Assembly: GCA_041446545.1 (NCBI GenBank)
Contig: JBGOEJ010000003.1
Coordinates: forward strand, 1 to 64,000
Origin: Fervidibacter canadensis
Lineage (GTDB): Bacteria; Armatimonadota; Fervidibacteria; Fervidibacterales; Fervidibacteraceae
DNA: 64,000 bases
Direction of reading: 5' to 3'
The position numbers and the translations under genes are program-made. Shown one piece after another: positions 33,626-42,253 of this stretch; positions within the stretch are counted from its first letter, which is position 1; each line of letters begins with the position of its first letter. The notes beneath the pieces were generated by a model that saw only the letters and a program-made list of their open reading frames with translations, searched no databases and had not been told where the DNA came from.

Positions 33626-35695
33626 TTAGAACTTTGTCGCACGGGCAAAGAGAGCAGCGGCGCAGGAGGCGTCGGTGACGAGGCAGTTGATGAAACCGCC
33701 TTTGAGGGCGGCGAAGACAGCGCGGGGCACATCGCCGAACCATTTATCGCGCCCATAGCAGATTCCGATGACAGGAATGCCTGCCTTTACCCATGCCCGA
33801 AAAGTTTCTAACGATGGGGCGACGACCGTTTCGCCAGTGGGTAAAGGGTTTCCGTCGTCATCAAAGGGGCGGTTGAGGATTTGCCCCGCCACTTTTTCGC
33901 CTTCCGTCGCCGTCAGCCCCCACCAACGCAAAGCCCGCTCAAACATCGGCGTTTCGGGACGATACATCCCGCCGATTTCCACCAAGACGATGTCCATGTC
34001 GGGCAACGAAGTGCCATCGTAAAGGCGAACCCGCAACCGTTCGCCTTCGGGCAAACCGAAGCAACGTAGCATCAACGAGTTGGCGATAGCGCTGCCGCTG
34101 AGTGCCAGCGACCATCGGTCACTGGGCGTGTTCTCCAAAACCCAAACATTCAGATGGCTCAAGCGGGGAAGGACTTTCAGGACGTGGGCAAGGTGGAGGG
34201 CTTCCAAGACCGCCCGAACCCGCCCCGAACCTAATCCCAGCTTCACTTGTTCCCGCTTTTCCAGCAACTCCAACAGCAGTTGGGCAGCCGCCGTCCCAAT
34301 ACTGGGATATGCCCACTCATCCCACAAGGGCAAGACAACCCGCGCCTCTTGCAATCCAAACCGCTGCAAGAGCGCCATCTCTATGTCCAGCAAATAGGTG
34401 GGTTCAGGAAGGGGCGCTCGGACTTCCACCTGAACCATCGGCGGTCTTCCTTGAAGGGCTTCCTGAAGCAACTTGCTGGCGGTGTTGCGGCTGACGCCCA
34501 TCCGAGTGGCGACGGCTTTAACCTGTCGGCAGCGTTCTTGCGCCACGAAGCGCCAGTGGACGGCAACGAAACGCTGACAAGTTCGCTTCCATCTGGTATC
34601 GGGGTGAACGAGCCGTCGGAAACAAGTTGGTAGGAACACTGCTTCGCTATCCAAGAGCCGCAGTAACTCGCGGGCACAATCTTCGTCGGTGACCAATCGG
34701 TTGAAGAGCAACCCGCCTGCCCGTTGCGCCCGATAAACCGCCAGCAAAGCGGGGGCTTTCCCTTTGCCCCCCGCCAAGATAACGACGGGCTTGTTTGCCC
34801 GCACCATCGTTTGCAAGACCGTCAAAGGCACGGTGTCCACTTTGATCAGCCATCGGGGCGGTCGGGCAGGTGGTAACCCATCGGCGCAAAAGGGGTGAAA
34901 AAGCAATTCCGCCACAACCCCCATGCGTTGTGCCCATTCCCAGTCAAATCCACAAGCAGCGGGGAACTCCACTAACACTTCCCCTGCTAAAAGTGCCCCA
35001 AGTCCAACAAATGCCCAATCCAAATCCGTTGGGCTCACCTGCGTGGGGTCTAATAAGGCAAGGACGGGGCACTCTTGGGGCAAGGGGATTTCCCCTAAGT
35101 TCTGCCAAAGGTGGCGGGTGACCAGTTCCGCAACGACCCCTTCGGCGGTGATGCCCAGCACTTCCTGACCCCGAAAACGAGTGAGGGCATAAAGACGGAC
35201 AGGGGAACCTTTTTGCAGCGGGAGAGATAAAGCGTTCGCCAAGGAGGCGACAGCGCGCCCACCAGAAAAGCCGATCCCTTGCCCTGCCCGCAGGTGCGGT
35301 CCGAAAATTTGGGCTGCTGCCATCCCCAAATATAAGTCCACCGCCGATAGGTCAGGCAGGGAAGGGATGACGACCGCTTCTTGAAGCCCTGGCAAGGCAT
35401 CGCAGAGGGCTTGACCCAACCGTTCATTGTGAGGCACTTGAACGGTCACTTTGATCAGAGTATCCGCCGTCGGATCGGCGAGAACGCGTTCCGCTAAACT
35501 CCGTAAACTCCACTCGGAACGGTGACGGTAGCCCGCAAGGCTCTGCAGGGTATGTAACCACGCCGACCGTCCCTCCTGCCCTGAGGGCGGGGAATAACGA
35601 ACCGCGAGGAGGCGATAGAGAGTGCGCAGCGGTGCCGCCTTGTGCCCCGATAGTTTGGGGACAGGCGGGATGAATCGCCGATCGCCTTCCATCAC
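33626..35695 (-). CDS. SorC/DeoR-type regulator with two effector domains
   Basis: 689 residues, about twice the family length. The first half is a SorC-like sugar-binding domain (PSLPDLSAVDLYLGMAAAQI, GQGIGFSGGRAVASLANAL, AGGKGKAPALLAVYRAQRAG, TDEDCARELLRL). At about residues 400-430 comes a helix-turn-helix (QVKAVATRMGVSRNTASKLL), and the second half is another effector domain (QVKLGLGSGRVRAVLEALHL, VLENTPSDRWSLALSGSAIA, PVIGICYGRDKWFGDVPRAV, ALKGGFINCLVTDASCAAAL). The N-terminal 80 residues show no convincing HTH. It probably controls a carbohydrate operon nearby and could sense two ligands. The start ATG 35695 is tentative. Confidence 0.83.
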   Translation of the reverse strand: MMEGDRRFIPPVPKLSGHKAAPLRTLYRLLAVRYSPPSGQEGRSAWLHTLQSLAGYRHRSEWSLRSLAERVLADPTADTLIKVTVQVPHNERLGQALCDALPGLQEAVVIPSLPDLSAVDLYLGMAAAQIFGPHLRAGQGIGFSGGRAVASLANALSLPLQKGSPVRLYALTRFRGQEVLGITAEGVVAELVTRHLWQNLGEIPLPQECPVLALLDPTQVSPTDLDWAFVGLGALLAGEVLVEFPAACGFDWEWAQRMGVVAELLFHPFCADGLPPARPPRWLIKVDTVPLTVLQTMVRANKPVVILAGGKGKAPALLAVYRAQRAGGLLFNRLVTDEDCARELLRLLDSEAVFLPTCFRRLVHPDTRWKRTCQRFVAVHWRFVAQERCRQVKAVATRMGVSRNTASKLLQEALQGRPPMVQVEVRAPLPEPTYLLDIEMALLQRFGLQEARVVLPLWDEWAYPSIGTAAAQLLLELLEKREQVKLGLGSGRVRAVLEALHLAHVLKVLPRLSHLNVWVLENTPSDRWSLALSGSAIANSLMLRCFGLPEGERLRVRLYDGTSLPDMDIVLVEIGGMYRPETPMFERALRWWGLTATEGEKVAGQILNRPFDDDGNPLPTGETVVAPSLETFRAWVKAGIPVIGICYGRDKWFGDVPRAVFAALKGGFINCLVTDASCAAALFARATKF

Positions 35696-35843
35696 CTCGT
35701 CACCTCAATGGGTTTGGCAAATTGTCACAGGGCGACAAAGTGACTCCTTTTCTTTCAACGCCCCTTGCGCCCCTTCCGTTCCCGTCCCACATTCTGGCGT
35801 GGGCAAAAAGATATGCCCAAAAAGCCAAAGGAGGCGATGGACG

Positions 35844-36838
35844 ATGATGTCCCGTCAAGTGCTTTGGCGGGGTTTTACCCTCATTGAGTTGCTGGTTGTG
35901 ATCGCGATTATCGCCATCCTCGCCGCCATTTTGTTCCCTGTATTCAGCCAAGCCCGTGAAAAGGCGCGGCAGGTCACTTGCGTGAGCAATATGAAAAACA
36001 TCGGCATGAGCCTGATGCAGTATGTTCAGGACTACGATGAAACCTTCCCCGCTTGGCGCACCCCTTGTTGGGGTGACGGTTAGTCAAGGCGGAGCCCAAA
36101 CTCCCTTGCATGGTTTGAGCAAATAGAGCCCTACTCCCGCAATTGGGAAATCCTTCGCTGCCCTTCAGCCCGCTTTGAATGGCAATGGCTTGCCAGTTGC
36201 TACCCGACTACGATGAAACCTTCCCCGCTTGGCGCACCCCTTGTTGGGGTGACGGTTGGTCAAGGCGGAGCCCAAACTCCCTTGCATGGTTTGAGCAAAT
36301 AGAGCCCTACTCCCGCAATTGGGAAATCCTTCGCTGCCCTTCAGCCCGCTTTGAATGGCAATGGCTTGCCAGTTGCTACCCCAGTCACGGTAACCACACC
36401 CTTTTCAAGCGCCCCAACCGTCGTGTCAATTACGGCTTCAACGAAGCCATTCATAACTCAGCGATTTTGGACTCTGACCCATGGGGACGGGGATGGGGGA
36501 AATTGGCAGGTATGAAAGCCCCCGCAGAAATCGTCGTCGTCGCTGATAACTGGAACACTTTCGTGACACCTTGGGCGGAAGATGGAGTTTTTCGGGTTAA
36601 TGTGCGGATCGCTTTCGCCAACGGCAACCCTTGGGACTTTGGCATGTGTGGCTGTCCGAGCAACCTGAACCGCGCTAACGAATCTCAAAAAGAGAGTTGG
36701 CCGCGCCATTTAGGCGGAGCGGTTATCACCTTTGCTGACGGACATGCCAAGTGGTTTCGCTGGATGAACATCAAATCCCGCCGCTATAGCGGCTCATTGC
36801 GTTTTGGACCCACTCAGGCGGGATGGGATGACGAATGA
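35844..36838 (+). pseudogene. Prepilin-like H-X9-DG (DUF1559) protein, broken by a tandem duplication
   Basis: The 5' part encodes a type II/IV prepilin start (WRGFTLIELLVVIAIIAILA, cleavage after G) and SQAREKARQVTCVSNMKNIG. The 3' part ends with HLGGAVITFADGHAKWF, the H-X9-DG motif of the DUF1559 family common in Planctomycetes and Armatimonadetes. A 176-bp tandem duplication (36030-36205 and 36206-36381) shifts the frame, and the first copy has TAG where the second has TGG. Removing one copy restores a single 272-residue reading frame. AGGAGG lies nine bases before ATG 35844. Surface or extracellular location is expected for the intact version. Confidence 0.88.
36030..36381 (+). repeat. 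176-bp tandem direct duplication
   Basis: Unit 1 is 36030-36205 and unit 2 is 36206-36381; they differ by a single base (A at 36082 in unit 1, G in unit 2) as read by eye. The length is not a multiple of three, so the duplication frameshifts the prepilin-like gene. Near-identity indicates a very recent event or an assembly artefact. Confidence 0.93.
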
Positions 36839-36851
36839 GGAGGTGGTAAGG

Positions 36852-37049
36852 ATGCGTCAAGAGGTGCCGACCTGGTTGGCTGTCATTGTCATCCTTGGCG
36901 TTCTCATCGTTGCCGGTGCTGTTTACTGGTTCCTCTCGTCCAAACCCCAATCAGGAGTCGGAGGGCAGCCCGTCACGGTAACAGCACCGCCGCCAGGGGT
37001 GCCCGGGGCAGGAACAATGCGACCTGCTACGCCAGAAAAAGGTAAGTAA
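36852..37049 (+). CDS. Small single-pass membrane protein
   Basis: 65 residues: MRQEVPTWLAVIVILGVLIV, continuing as a transmembrane helix to YWFL, followed by a Pro/Gly/Thr-rich tail (PPPGVPGAGTMRPATPEKGK). Small proteins of this design often follow H-X9-DG prepilin-like genes. GAGGAGGTGG precedes ATG 36852. No function is known; the gene is 13 bp downstream of the broken pilin-like gene and is followed by a strong terminator. Confidence 0.8.
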   Translation: MRQEVPTWLAVIVILGVLIVAGAVYWFLSSKPQSGVGGQPVTVTAPPPGVPGAGTMRPATPEKGK

Positions 37050-37066
37050 AGCCTTAGGGACAATCC

Positions 37067-37096
37067 GACGGGGTGTCGCCTTTGCGACACCCCGTC
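37067..37096 (+). terminator. Strong hairpin terminator
   Basis: Perfect 13-bp stem GACGGGGTGTCGC (37067-37079)/GCGACACCCCGTC (37084-37096) with the tetraloop CTTT, followed by AAAGTTTCATT. It lies 18 bp after the small membrane protein gene and before the secreted glycosidase gene, so it should end the prepilin transcript. The poor T-run means it may be only partly efficient, but the stem is the strongest short hairpin in the window. Confidence 0.75.
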
Positions 37097-37222
37097 AAAG
37101 TTTCATTACGGTTGACCCGCTGTTTCCCCCTCATGTCCTCCACGACCTTGTCCCTGCTTTTGTTGCGCCCTCACGGTAACCTTTGGGGAGCGAATGAAAG
37201 AATGAAAGGAGGAACGGCGATA

Positions 37223-39469
37223 GTGCGTCCTTTGGGTTGGATGTTGGGGACGGCACTGTTAGCCCACGCAGTTGCTGCCCAAACTCCCGACCGTCCCATC
37301 ATTGGTGCGGTGTTCTTCTACTGGTATGAGTGGGACGAAGAGGCAGAGTGGGGCAATTGGCTGGGCGCTGTTCACAACACGCCCCTTTTTGGCTACTACG
37401 ATAACCGAAAACTGCAAGACAACTTTCGCTCCCTTTTGCTTGCTGCCGACTGGGGCATCACCCACTTCTTTCTTGACTACTGGGGGCATGATTGGCGGGG
37501 CGAAAACAACGAACCCCGCGAAACAACCGTCCTGAAAGCCGCCGAAAAAGTTCGCTCCCTTGGCTATCCTATCTTCATCGGCTACTACCAAGACGGCACA
37601 AATTTCGCAATGCGCGGGTTCTGGCGAAACATCTCTGAGCGCCGTGACACTTACCGTTGGCTTCGTGATTATGCCCGTTCCCCTGCTTGGACTTGGCTCT
37701 TCGGCAAACCCTTCCAGATGGTCTACGCCCGTAACGGTGTGCCTGAGTTGACCATTGACCACGAAGGTTTTCAAGCGTGGCTGCGTCAGCGCTATGGCAG
37801 TATTGGCAAACTCAACGCCGAATGGGGCACGAACTTCCGCGATTTCAACGAAATCCGCATGGACTTCAATGCTGTCGGCTTTCAACGGGCGATGAGTATC
37901 GCTTACCAATACGAGCGTTGGCAACGAGATTGGGAGAGGTTGGAGCAACTGGTTCGGGACGAATTAGGGTTGCCTGGTTTGCGCGTTTCCTTTGATATCG
38001 GCTATGCACCTTTCCGCAATTTCGGTTTTGAGCGGTTCGCCCGCGTTTTCGGCGGACCGCACTCTTACGCAGGCATCTTCGGTCAACCCCACGAGCAAGA
38101 TGCCGAACGATTTTTGCAAGCGGCGGTCACCAGAAAGGGCGGGACGGTTTTCTTTGACCACCTCAAGCACCGCTACTTTGACTGGAACATTCGCGTTCCC
38201 GGCACTGCTTACCCACCAGAACCGCATCACTTTGATAGGTTCTGGGTCGGCAACTTGATGCGCTTCGTGGATGGCGTCTTGCACCTGAGTTGGAACGAAT
38301 GGTGGGAAGGTTCAAACCTTGAGCCAAGTTTTGAAGGCGGCAAGCGTTTTTGCGAGACCAACTTGCTCTACAGCACGATTTGGCAACTGACTTATCGGGA
38401 CGGGGGACGCGAGACGAGGGACGGGGAAATTGAGTTGTTGGTCAACGACTGGATTTTTGAGCACGGTGGCGGTGATGCCGCTGACCTTTACAACGCTGTG
38501 CAAGGGTTAAGGGCTGTCAATGCACCTTTTGAAATTGTCCTTCAAAGCGAAGCGATGCTGGAAAACTTGAGGCGCTACCGTGTCCTCGTTGCGCCTGCGG
38601 GTGGTGTCGGCTTTGGCTTCAACGCTAAAGGCGAGAGGGTTGACGAAGTTTTACGAACTTGGCTTCAACTTGGCGGACGAACCCTCATAACCTCTCAAGG
38701 TGGGACACGGGACATGGGGCACGGGACAAGTAAAGCAGGTCAAAGCCGTTCCAACGCGTCCCCCGTCCCACGCCCCGCGCCCCGTCCGTTCAACTTTTTC
38801 GTCGACATCGGCGTTGTTGGAGACGAAGCCGTTTTGGTTCAAGGTTTCAGCGGTCGTGAAGATTGGGGCAAGTTGCCAGAAGGCGCTTTTGGGGCAGGAA
38901 GTCAAGCGACGGTTCGTTGGACGCCTAATATAGGCAACACAACCGTTTTGATGTTGCCCAGCCTGCCCAATGCAGACTTGCTGCTGCGTTGGCACGGTTC
39001 AGCAATTTGGCGCGACCAATTGCGGGTTTTCGTCAATGAACAACTCGTTGGCGAAGTGGCGGTTGAACTGGGGTGGCGGGTCTACGAAGTTCGCTTACCT
39101 GCTGAGGTCGTTGCTAATGCAGGCGTGATTGAAGTTCGTTTTGAATTCGCCGAAGCACATATCCCCGGCGAGAAAGACCCACAAAGGTTTCGGGGCGAGC
39201 AGCGAGTTTGCAACTTGGCACTTGATTGGGTTCAAATTTGCACGCCCAATGTGTCCGTTGGGGAGCGAAAAAGTATCAAGTGGCAACCGACGGAGTTGGC
39301 AGAGTTTTCTGACGAGGTGCGAAAGGTAGCATATGCGAAGCAATTCCGCACCCCGCTTTTGCGCCGCCGCGCCGTCGCACCTTTCGGCAAAATTCTCAGC
39401 ACCTACTCCGACAACATCCCCCGCGACATCCTCATCATCAATCCCCAGTCCCAAGTCCCCAGTCCCTGA
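37223..39469 (+). CDS. Large secreted glycoside hydrolase-like protein (frameshifted near its 3' end)
   Basis: 748 residues from GTG 37223, with AAAGGAGG ten bases upstream. A signal peptide ends at about AHAVAAQ. The N-terminal 350 residues form a TIM-barrel resembling GH99/WbsX-like or beta-galactosidase-like enzymes: IGAVFFYWYEWDEEAEWGNW, AADWGITHFFLDYWGHDW, YPIFIGYYQDG and LSWNEWWEGSNLEP. A middle Rossmann-like domain (YRVLVAPAGGVGFGFNAKGE) and a C-terminal beta-sandwich follow. Heptad-type tracts are inserted at 38397-38427, 38700-38730 and 38758-38790. At 39442-39466 a CCCAGTCCC repeat is followed by a stop, while a different frame continues to 39980. Substrate unknown. Confidence 0.8.
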   Translation: MRPLGWMLGTALLAHAVAAQTPDRPIIGAVFFYWYEWDEEAEWGNWLGAVHNTPLFGYYDNRKLQDNFRSLLLAADWGITHFFLDYWGHDWRGENNEPRETTVLKAAEKVRSLGYPIFIGYYQDGTNFAMRGFWRNISERRDTYRWLRDYARSPAWTWLFGKPFQMVYARNGVPELTIDHEGFQAWLRQRYGSIGKLNAEWGTNFRDFNEIRMDFNAVGFQRAMSIAYQYERWQRDWERLEQLVRDELGLPGLRVSFDIGYAPFRNFGFERFARVFGGPHSYAGIFGQPHEQDAERFLQAAVTRKGGTVFFDHLKHRYFDWNIRVPGTAYPPEPHHFDRFWVGNLMRFVDGVLHLSWNEWWEGSNLEPSFEGGKRFCETNLLYSTIWQLTYRDGGRETRDGEIELLVNDWIFEHGGGDAADLYNAVQGLRAVNAPFEIVLQSEAMLENLRRYRVLVAPAGGVGFGFNAKGERVDEVLRTWLQLGGRTLITSQGGTRDMGHGTSKAGQSRSNASPVPRPAPRPFNFFVDIGVVGDEAVLVQGFSGREDWGKLPEGAFGAGSQATVRWTPNIGNTTVLMLPSLPNADLLLRWHGSAIWRDQLRVFVNEQLVGEVAVELGWRVYEVRLPAEVVANAGVIEVRFEFAEAHIPGEKDPQRFRGEQRVCNLALDWVQICTPNVSVGERKSIKWQPTELAEFSDEVRKVAYAKQFRTPLLRRRAVAPFGKILSTYSDNIPRDILIINPQSQVPSP

Positions 39470-39980
39470 ATCTTGCGAACTCGTCGTCCTTGAAGCCCGC
39501 TTCAACGCCCGTTGGTGGACGAAATCGTTCCCGAATTTCGTTGGCTTGGGCGATAAACCGCCTGAAGTTTACGGGCAACACATTGTCCACTTTGGTTGGA
39601 GGATGGGCGATTGGGTTCCGCCAGTGCTTTGCTTGTTCAACTCCAACGACTTGACAGAAACGCTCTCGCTGCTTGTCGCAGAAGTAGAGGATTTAGAGGC
39701 TCGGCAGGAGCCTCGCCCTCCCGCTATCTCCCGACCTGCCCATTTGCCCGCTTCACGACCTCACGAACTTTGGGTTCGGCAAGGTTTTTGGGGCGAAAAG
39801 CGGGGCAAGCCCGCCACAGAGCGACGCTACGCGACGATAGAAATCGTAGCGGTGCCCCTTCGTCCCGTCCGTTTGCGTCTGTGGCTTTGGCTGCACGAAG
39901 GACACCACCAGCAAGCCCGACAACGGCGTCAACAAATGCTGCATCAAAACGGTGCGACAATCATCGCGGTGGCAAGATAA
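39468..39980 (+). pseudogene. Out-of-frame C-terminal continuation of the glycoside hydrolase
   Basis: Directly after the TGA at 39467-39469 the +1 frame reads ESCELVVLEARFNARWWTKS, followed by FVGLGDKPPEVYGQHIVHFG and later TERRYATIEIVAVPLRPVRL, ending TAA at 39980. Codon use resembles the neighbours, no ribosome-binding site or convincing start is present, and the sequence follows naturally from the upstream protein. An indel in the CCCC-rich repeat at 39442-39466 probably split one gene of about 920 residues. A TGCCCATTTGCCC tract (39738-39750) also sits in this segment. Confidence 0.65.
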
Positions 39981-40011
39981 GGCTTAGCGGCGAAAATTTG
40001 GGAAGGGCGTA

Positions 40012-40033
40012 GGGCAGGCTTCCGTGCCTGCCC
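40012..40033. repeat. Hairpin element GTAGGGCAGGC-TTCCGT-GCCTGCCC
   Basis: Perfect 8-bp stem GGGCAGGC (40012-40019)/GCCTGCCC (40026-40033) preceded by GTA, analogous to GTAGGGCGCGG at 5551-5561. It lies between the glycoside hydrolase remnant and the DUF6785 gene and could be a terminator or a REP-like repeat; AAAA rather than T follows. Confidence 0.5.
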
Positions 40034-40088
40034 AAAAGCATCGCCCGATGTGCCGAAACCTTAAAGCGTTCGGCATGGTGACCGAACG

Positions 40089-42152
40089 ATGACGGACTTG
40101 AAAATCGCTGAGCGAAGAGCGGTGGCAGGAAACGCCGTGACTTGGCGGGCGGTGTTGTTGGGGTTGGCGGGAACGGCTGTGCTGGCGTGGCTCGTTCCTG
40201 TCTTTGATTTGCAGGTGCAGGGGACTTGGATCGCCTCTTGCCATTTGCCCATCGGCGTGTTCAACCTACTGGTGCTTTTGTTGTTGGTCAATGCTGCCTT
40301 GAAAGTTCTGCGTCCCCGCTTTGCCCTGAGTCGGCGGGAGTTGCTGGTGGCGTATTGCCTGATGTTGGTGGGTTCGGGTTTGCCCTCTTTTGGCTTCACC
40401 GAGTATCTCTTTCCGACATTGGCGGGCACGCTTTACTACGCCCGTCCTGAAAACCGATGGGCGGAGCGGACTTTCCGTTACATCCCACAATGGTTCGTCC
40501 CTTGGGATGTAGCGGAAGCGGCGCGAGCGTTGGGCGGCGCACCGCCTCCCAGCGGATGGTGGGCGAGGCTTTATGACCTGCTCCCTGTCTCTTTGCGACC
40601 TGGGGGTCGGGAAGTCGTGCGGCTGTTTTACGAAGGGACGCCGCCTGACATCCCGATCCCGCTTAGCCATTGGCTCGTGCCGACTTTTGCTTGGAGTCTG
40701 TTGGGGCTTGCCTTTTTCTTCGCCCTCTTTTGTCTCGGCGTCTTGCTGCGTCGTTTGTGGCTGGACTACGACCGATTGACTTTCCCGTTGACCCATCCAC
40801 CCTTGGAGATGACAGACGGCATAGACGAACCCAAAACTTTGCTGGCGTGGCTGTTGCGACAGGGGCTCATTTGGTTGGGCGCCCTCATCCCTTTCGTCGT
40901 CCACAGCATCAACGGGCTGCATTTTTACTTCCCTTCCGTCCCTGAAATTCGCCTCACCTTTCCCCTCAATCCCTACCTGACCACTTTCCTGTTCAGCCAA
41001 ATCGGTCCCTTCATTGCCATCGTGCATTTTTCCGTCATCGGCGTGGCGTTCCTTTTGCCGTCTGATTTGGCGTTCAGCCTCTGGTTTTTCTTCTTCGTCT
41101 TCATGGCGCAATCTGTCCTGCTGACTTACCTTGGTTGGCAGTTGCCCAATTTCCCTGGCTATGCCACGCCCGCCCATGCGGGGTTGCAAATGTTCGGTGC
41201 TTTCTTTGCCATCGTGACCCATCTTTTGCTCGTCGGGCGACTTCATTGGCGGCAGGTTTTGACGGACACGACGCCACCCGAAGAACCGATGCGTTATCGC
41301 ACGGCACTTTTGGGTTGGCTTGTCGCCCTCGGCTTTGCGACGCTTTGGTGTTGGTTGGCGGGGGCTTCGTGGGGCATCGCATCGCTCAGTTGGCTCGTTT
41401 TGTTTGTCATCGCCATCGCCCTCACCCGCTTCGTCAGCGAAGGCGGGTTACTGTTCGTTCAAGCCTTCCGACCGTCCGACCTGTTCATCGCCTTCGTCGG
41501 GACGCGCCCCTTCAGTGAGCGCCATCTGACGGTGATGGCATTTGTGGAGAAGGTGTTCATGTTTGACTTGCGGACTTTTTTGTTGCCCTTCTTCATGGAC
41601 AGTTTCCGCATCGCCCAAGTGACCCGATTGCCCCTGCGCCCATTGACAAAAGCGATGGCTCTTTCGGTGCTGGCATCGCTGATTGCCTCGTCTTTGTCCT
41701 TCTTTCGGTTGGTGTATCGGCGGGGCGCTAACACGATGATGCAGGGAGCGGGAGCATGGTTTTTGCAACACAGCCCCCGTCAAGTCTTGGATTTCACTGT
41801 CGCCTCCATGGAGCAACCCCGCCAACCGACGCCCCTTAGTCGCAGTTGTTTTGCCCTCGGCTTCCTCGTCACCTTGCTGCTTTATCGGCTTCGGCAGGAG
41901 TTCGTCTGGTTTCCTTTGCATCCCCTCGGCTATGCGATGGGACCGAGTTGGCCGATGATTCAACTTTGGTTCTCCACGCTGCTGGGATGGCTTTTGAAGG
42001 CGTCGTTGCTGCGCTATGGCGGTCTTTTCGCCTTTCAGCGTTGGCGCCCTTTCTTTCTGGGTTTGCTCATTGGCGAATACCTGACGGCGGGTTGGTGGCT
42101 GGCGATAGACTACGCCTTCGGCAAAGTCGGTCACCGCTTCTTTCTGTTTTGA
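40089..42152 (+). CDS. Polytopic membrane protein of the DUF6785/DUF6784 type
   Basis: 687 residues with about 14 transmembrane helices. Typical stretches are RFALSRRELLVAYCLMLVGS, YFPSVPEIRLTFPLNPYLTT, WLVLFVIAIALTRFVSEGGL, and HPLGYAMGPSWPMIQLWFS. This family is found mainly in Armatimonadetes, Planctomycetes and Verrucomicrobia, beside carbohydrate genes; it has a distant oligopeptide-transporter-like look but no proven substrate. The start ATG 40089 lacks a strong ribosome-binding site. It is followed by the PhyH gene on the same strand. Confidence 0.83.
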   Translation: MTDLKIAERRAVAGNAVTWRAVLLGLAGTAVLAWLVPVFDLQVQGTWIASCHLPIGVFNLLVLLLLVNAALKVLRPRFALSRRELLVAYCLMLVGSGLPSFGFTEYLFPTLAGTLYYARPENRWAERTFRYIPQWFVPWDVAEAARALGGAPPPSGWWARLYDLLPVSLRPGGREVVRLFYEGTPPDIPIPLSHWLVPTFAWSLLGLAFFFALFCLGVLLRRLWLDYDRLTFPLTHPPLEMTDGIDEPKTLLAWLLRQGLIWLGALIPFVVHSINGLHFYFPSVPEIRLTFPLNPYLTTFLFSQIGPFIAIVHFSVIGVAFLLPSDLAFSLWFFFFVFMAQSVLLTYLGWQLPNFPGYATPAHAGLQMFGAFFAIVTHLLLVGRLHWRQVLTDTTPPEEPMRYRTALLGWLVALGFATLWCWLAGASWGIASLSWLVLFVIAIALTRFVSEGGLLFVQAFRPSDLFIAFVGTRPFSERHLTVMAFVEKVFMFDLRTFLLPFFMDSFRIAQVTRLPLRPLTKAMALSVLASLIASSLSFFRLVYRRGANTMMQGAGAWFLQHSPRQVLDFTVASMEQPRQPTPLSRSCFALGFLVTLLLYRLRQEFVWFPLHPLGYAMGPSWPMIQLWFSTLLGWLLKASLLRYGGLFAFQRWRPFFLGLLIGEYLTAGWWLAIDYAFGKVGHRFFLF

Positions 42153-42206
42153 TGGCTCACTAAGAGCGGTTGGCAGTGAAGTCATCGCGCTTGGCTTAGG
42201 GTGTGG

Positions 42207-42225
42207 CGATGGCGTCAAGCCATCG
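42207..42225 (+). terminator. Small hairpin between DUF6785 and PhyH genes
   Basis: CGATGGC (42207-42213) pairs with GCCATCG (42219-42225), with loop GTCAA. Without a T-run it is a weak terminator or attenuator candidate upstream of the PhyH ribosome-binding site (GGAGGTG near 42239). Confidence 0.35.
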
Positions 42226-42253
42226 GCAAACTTTCCGGCGGAGGTGAACCGTC

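Noticed and set aside
36030..36381. CRISPR or satellite array
   Set aside because: Only two contiguous copies of a coding unit, no spacers.
40266..41246. 326-codon frame opposite the DUF6785 gene
   Set aside because: Very Gln/Glu/Lys/Arg-rich translation of the complement of hydrophobic codons; a known artefact opposite membrane proteins.
41448..42218. 256-codon frame opposite the DUF6785 gene 3' part
   Set aside because: Same artefact; no start signal and composition unlike real proteins.
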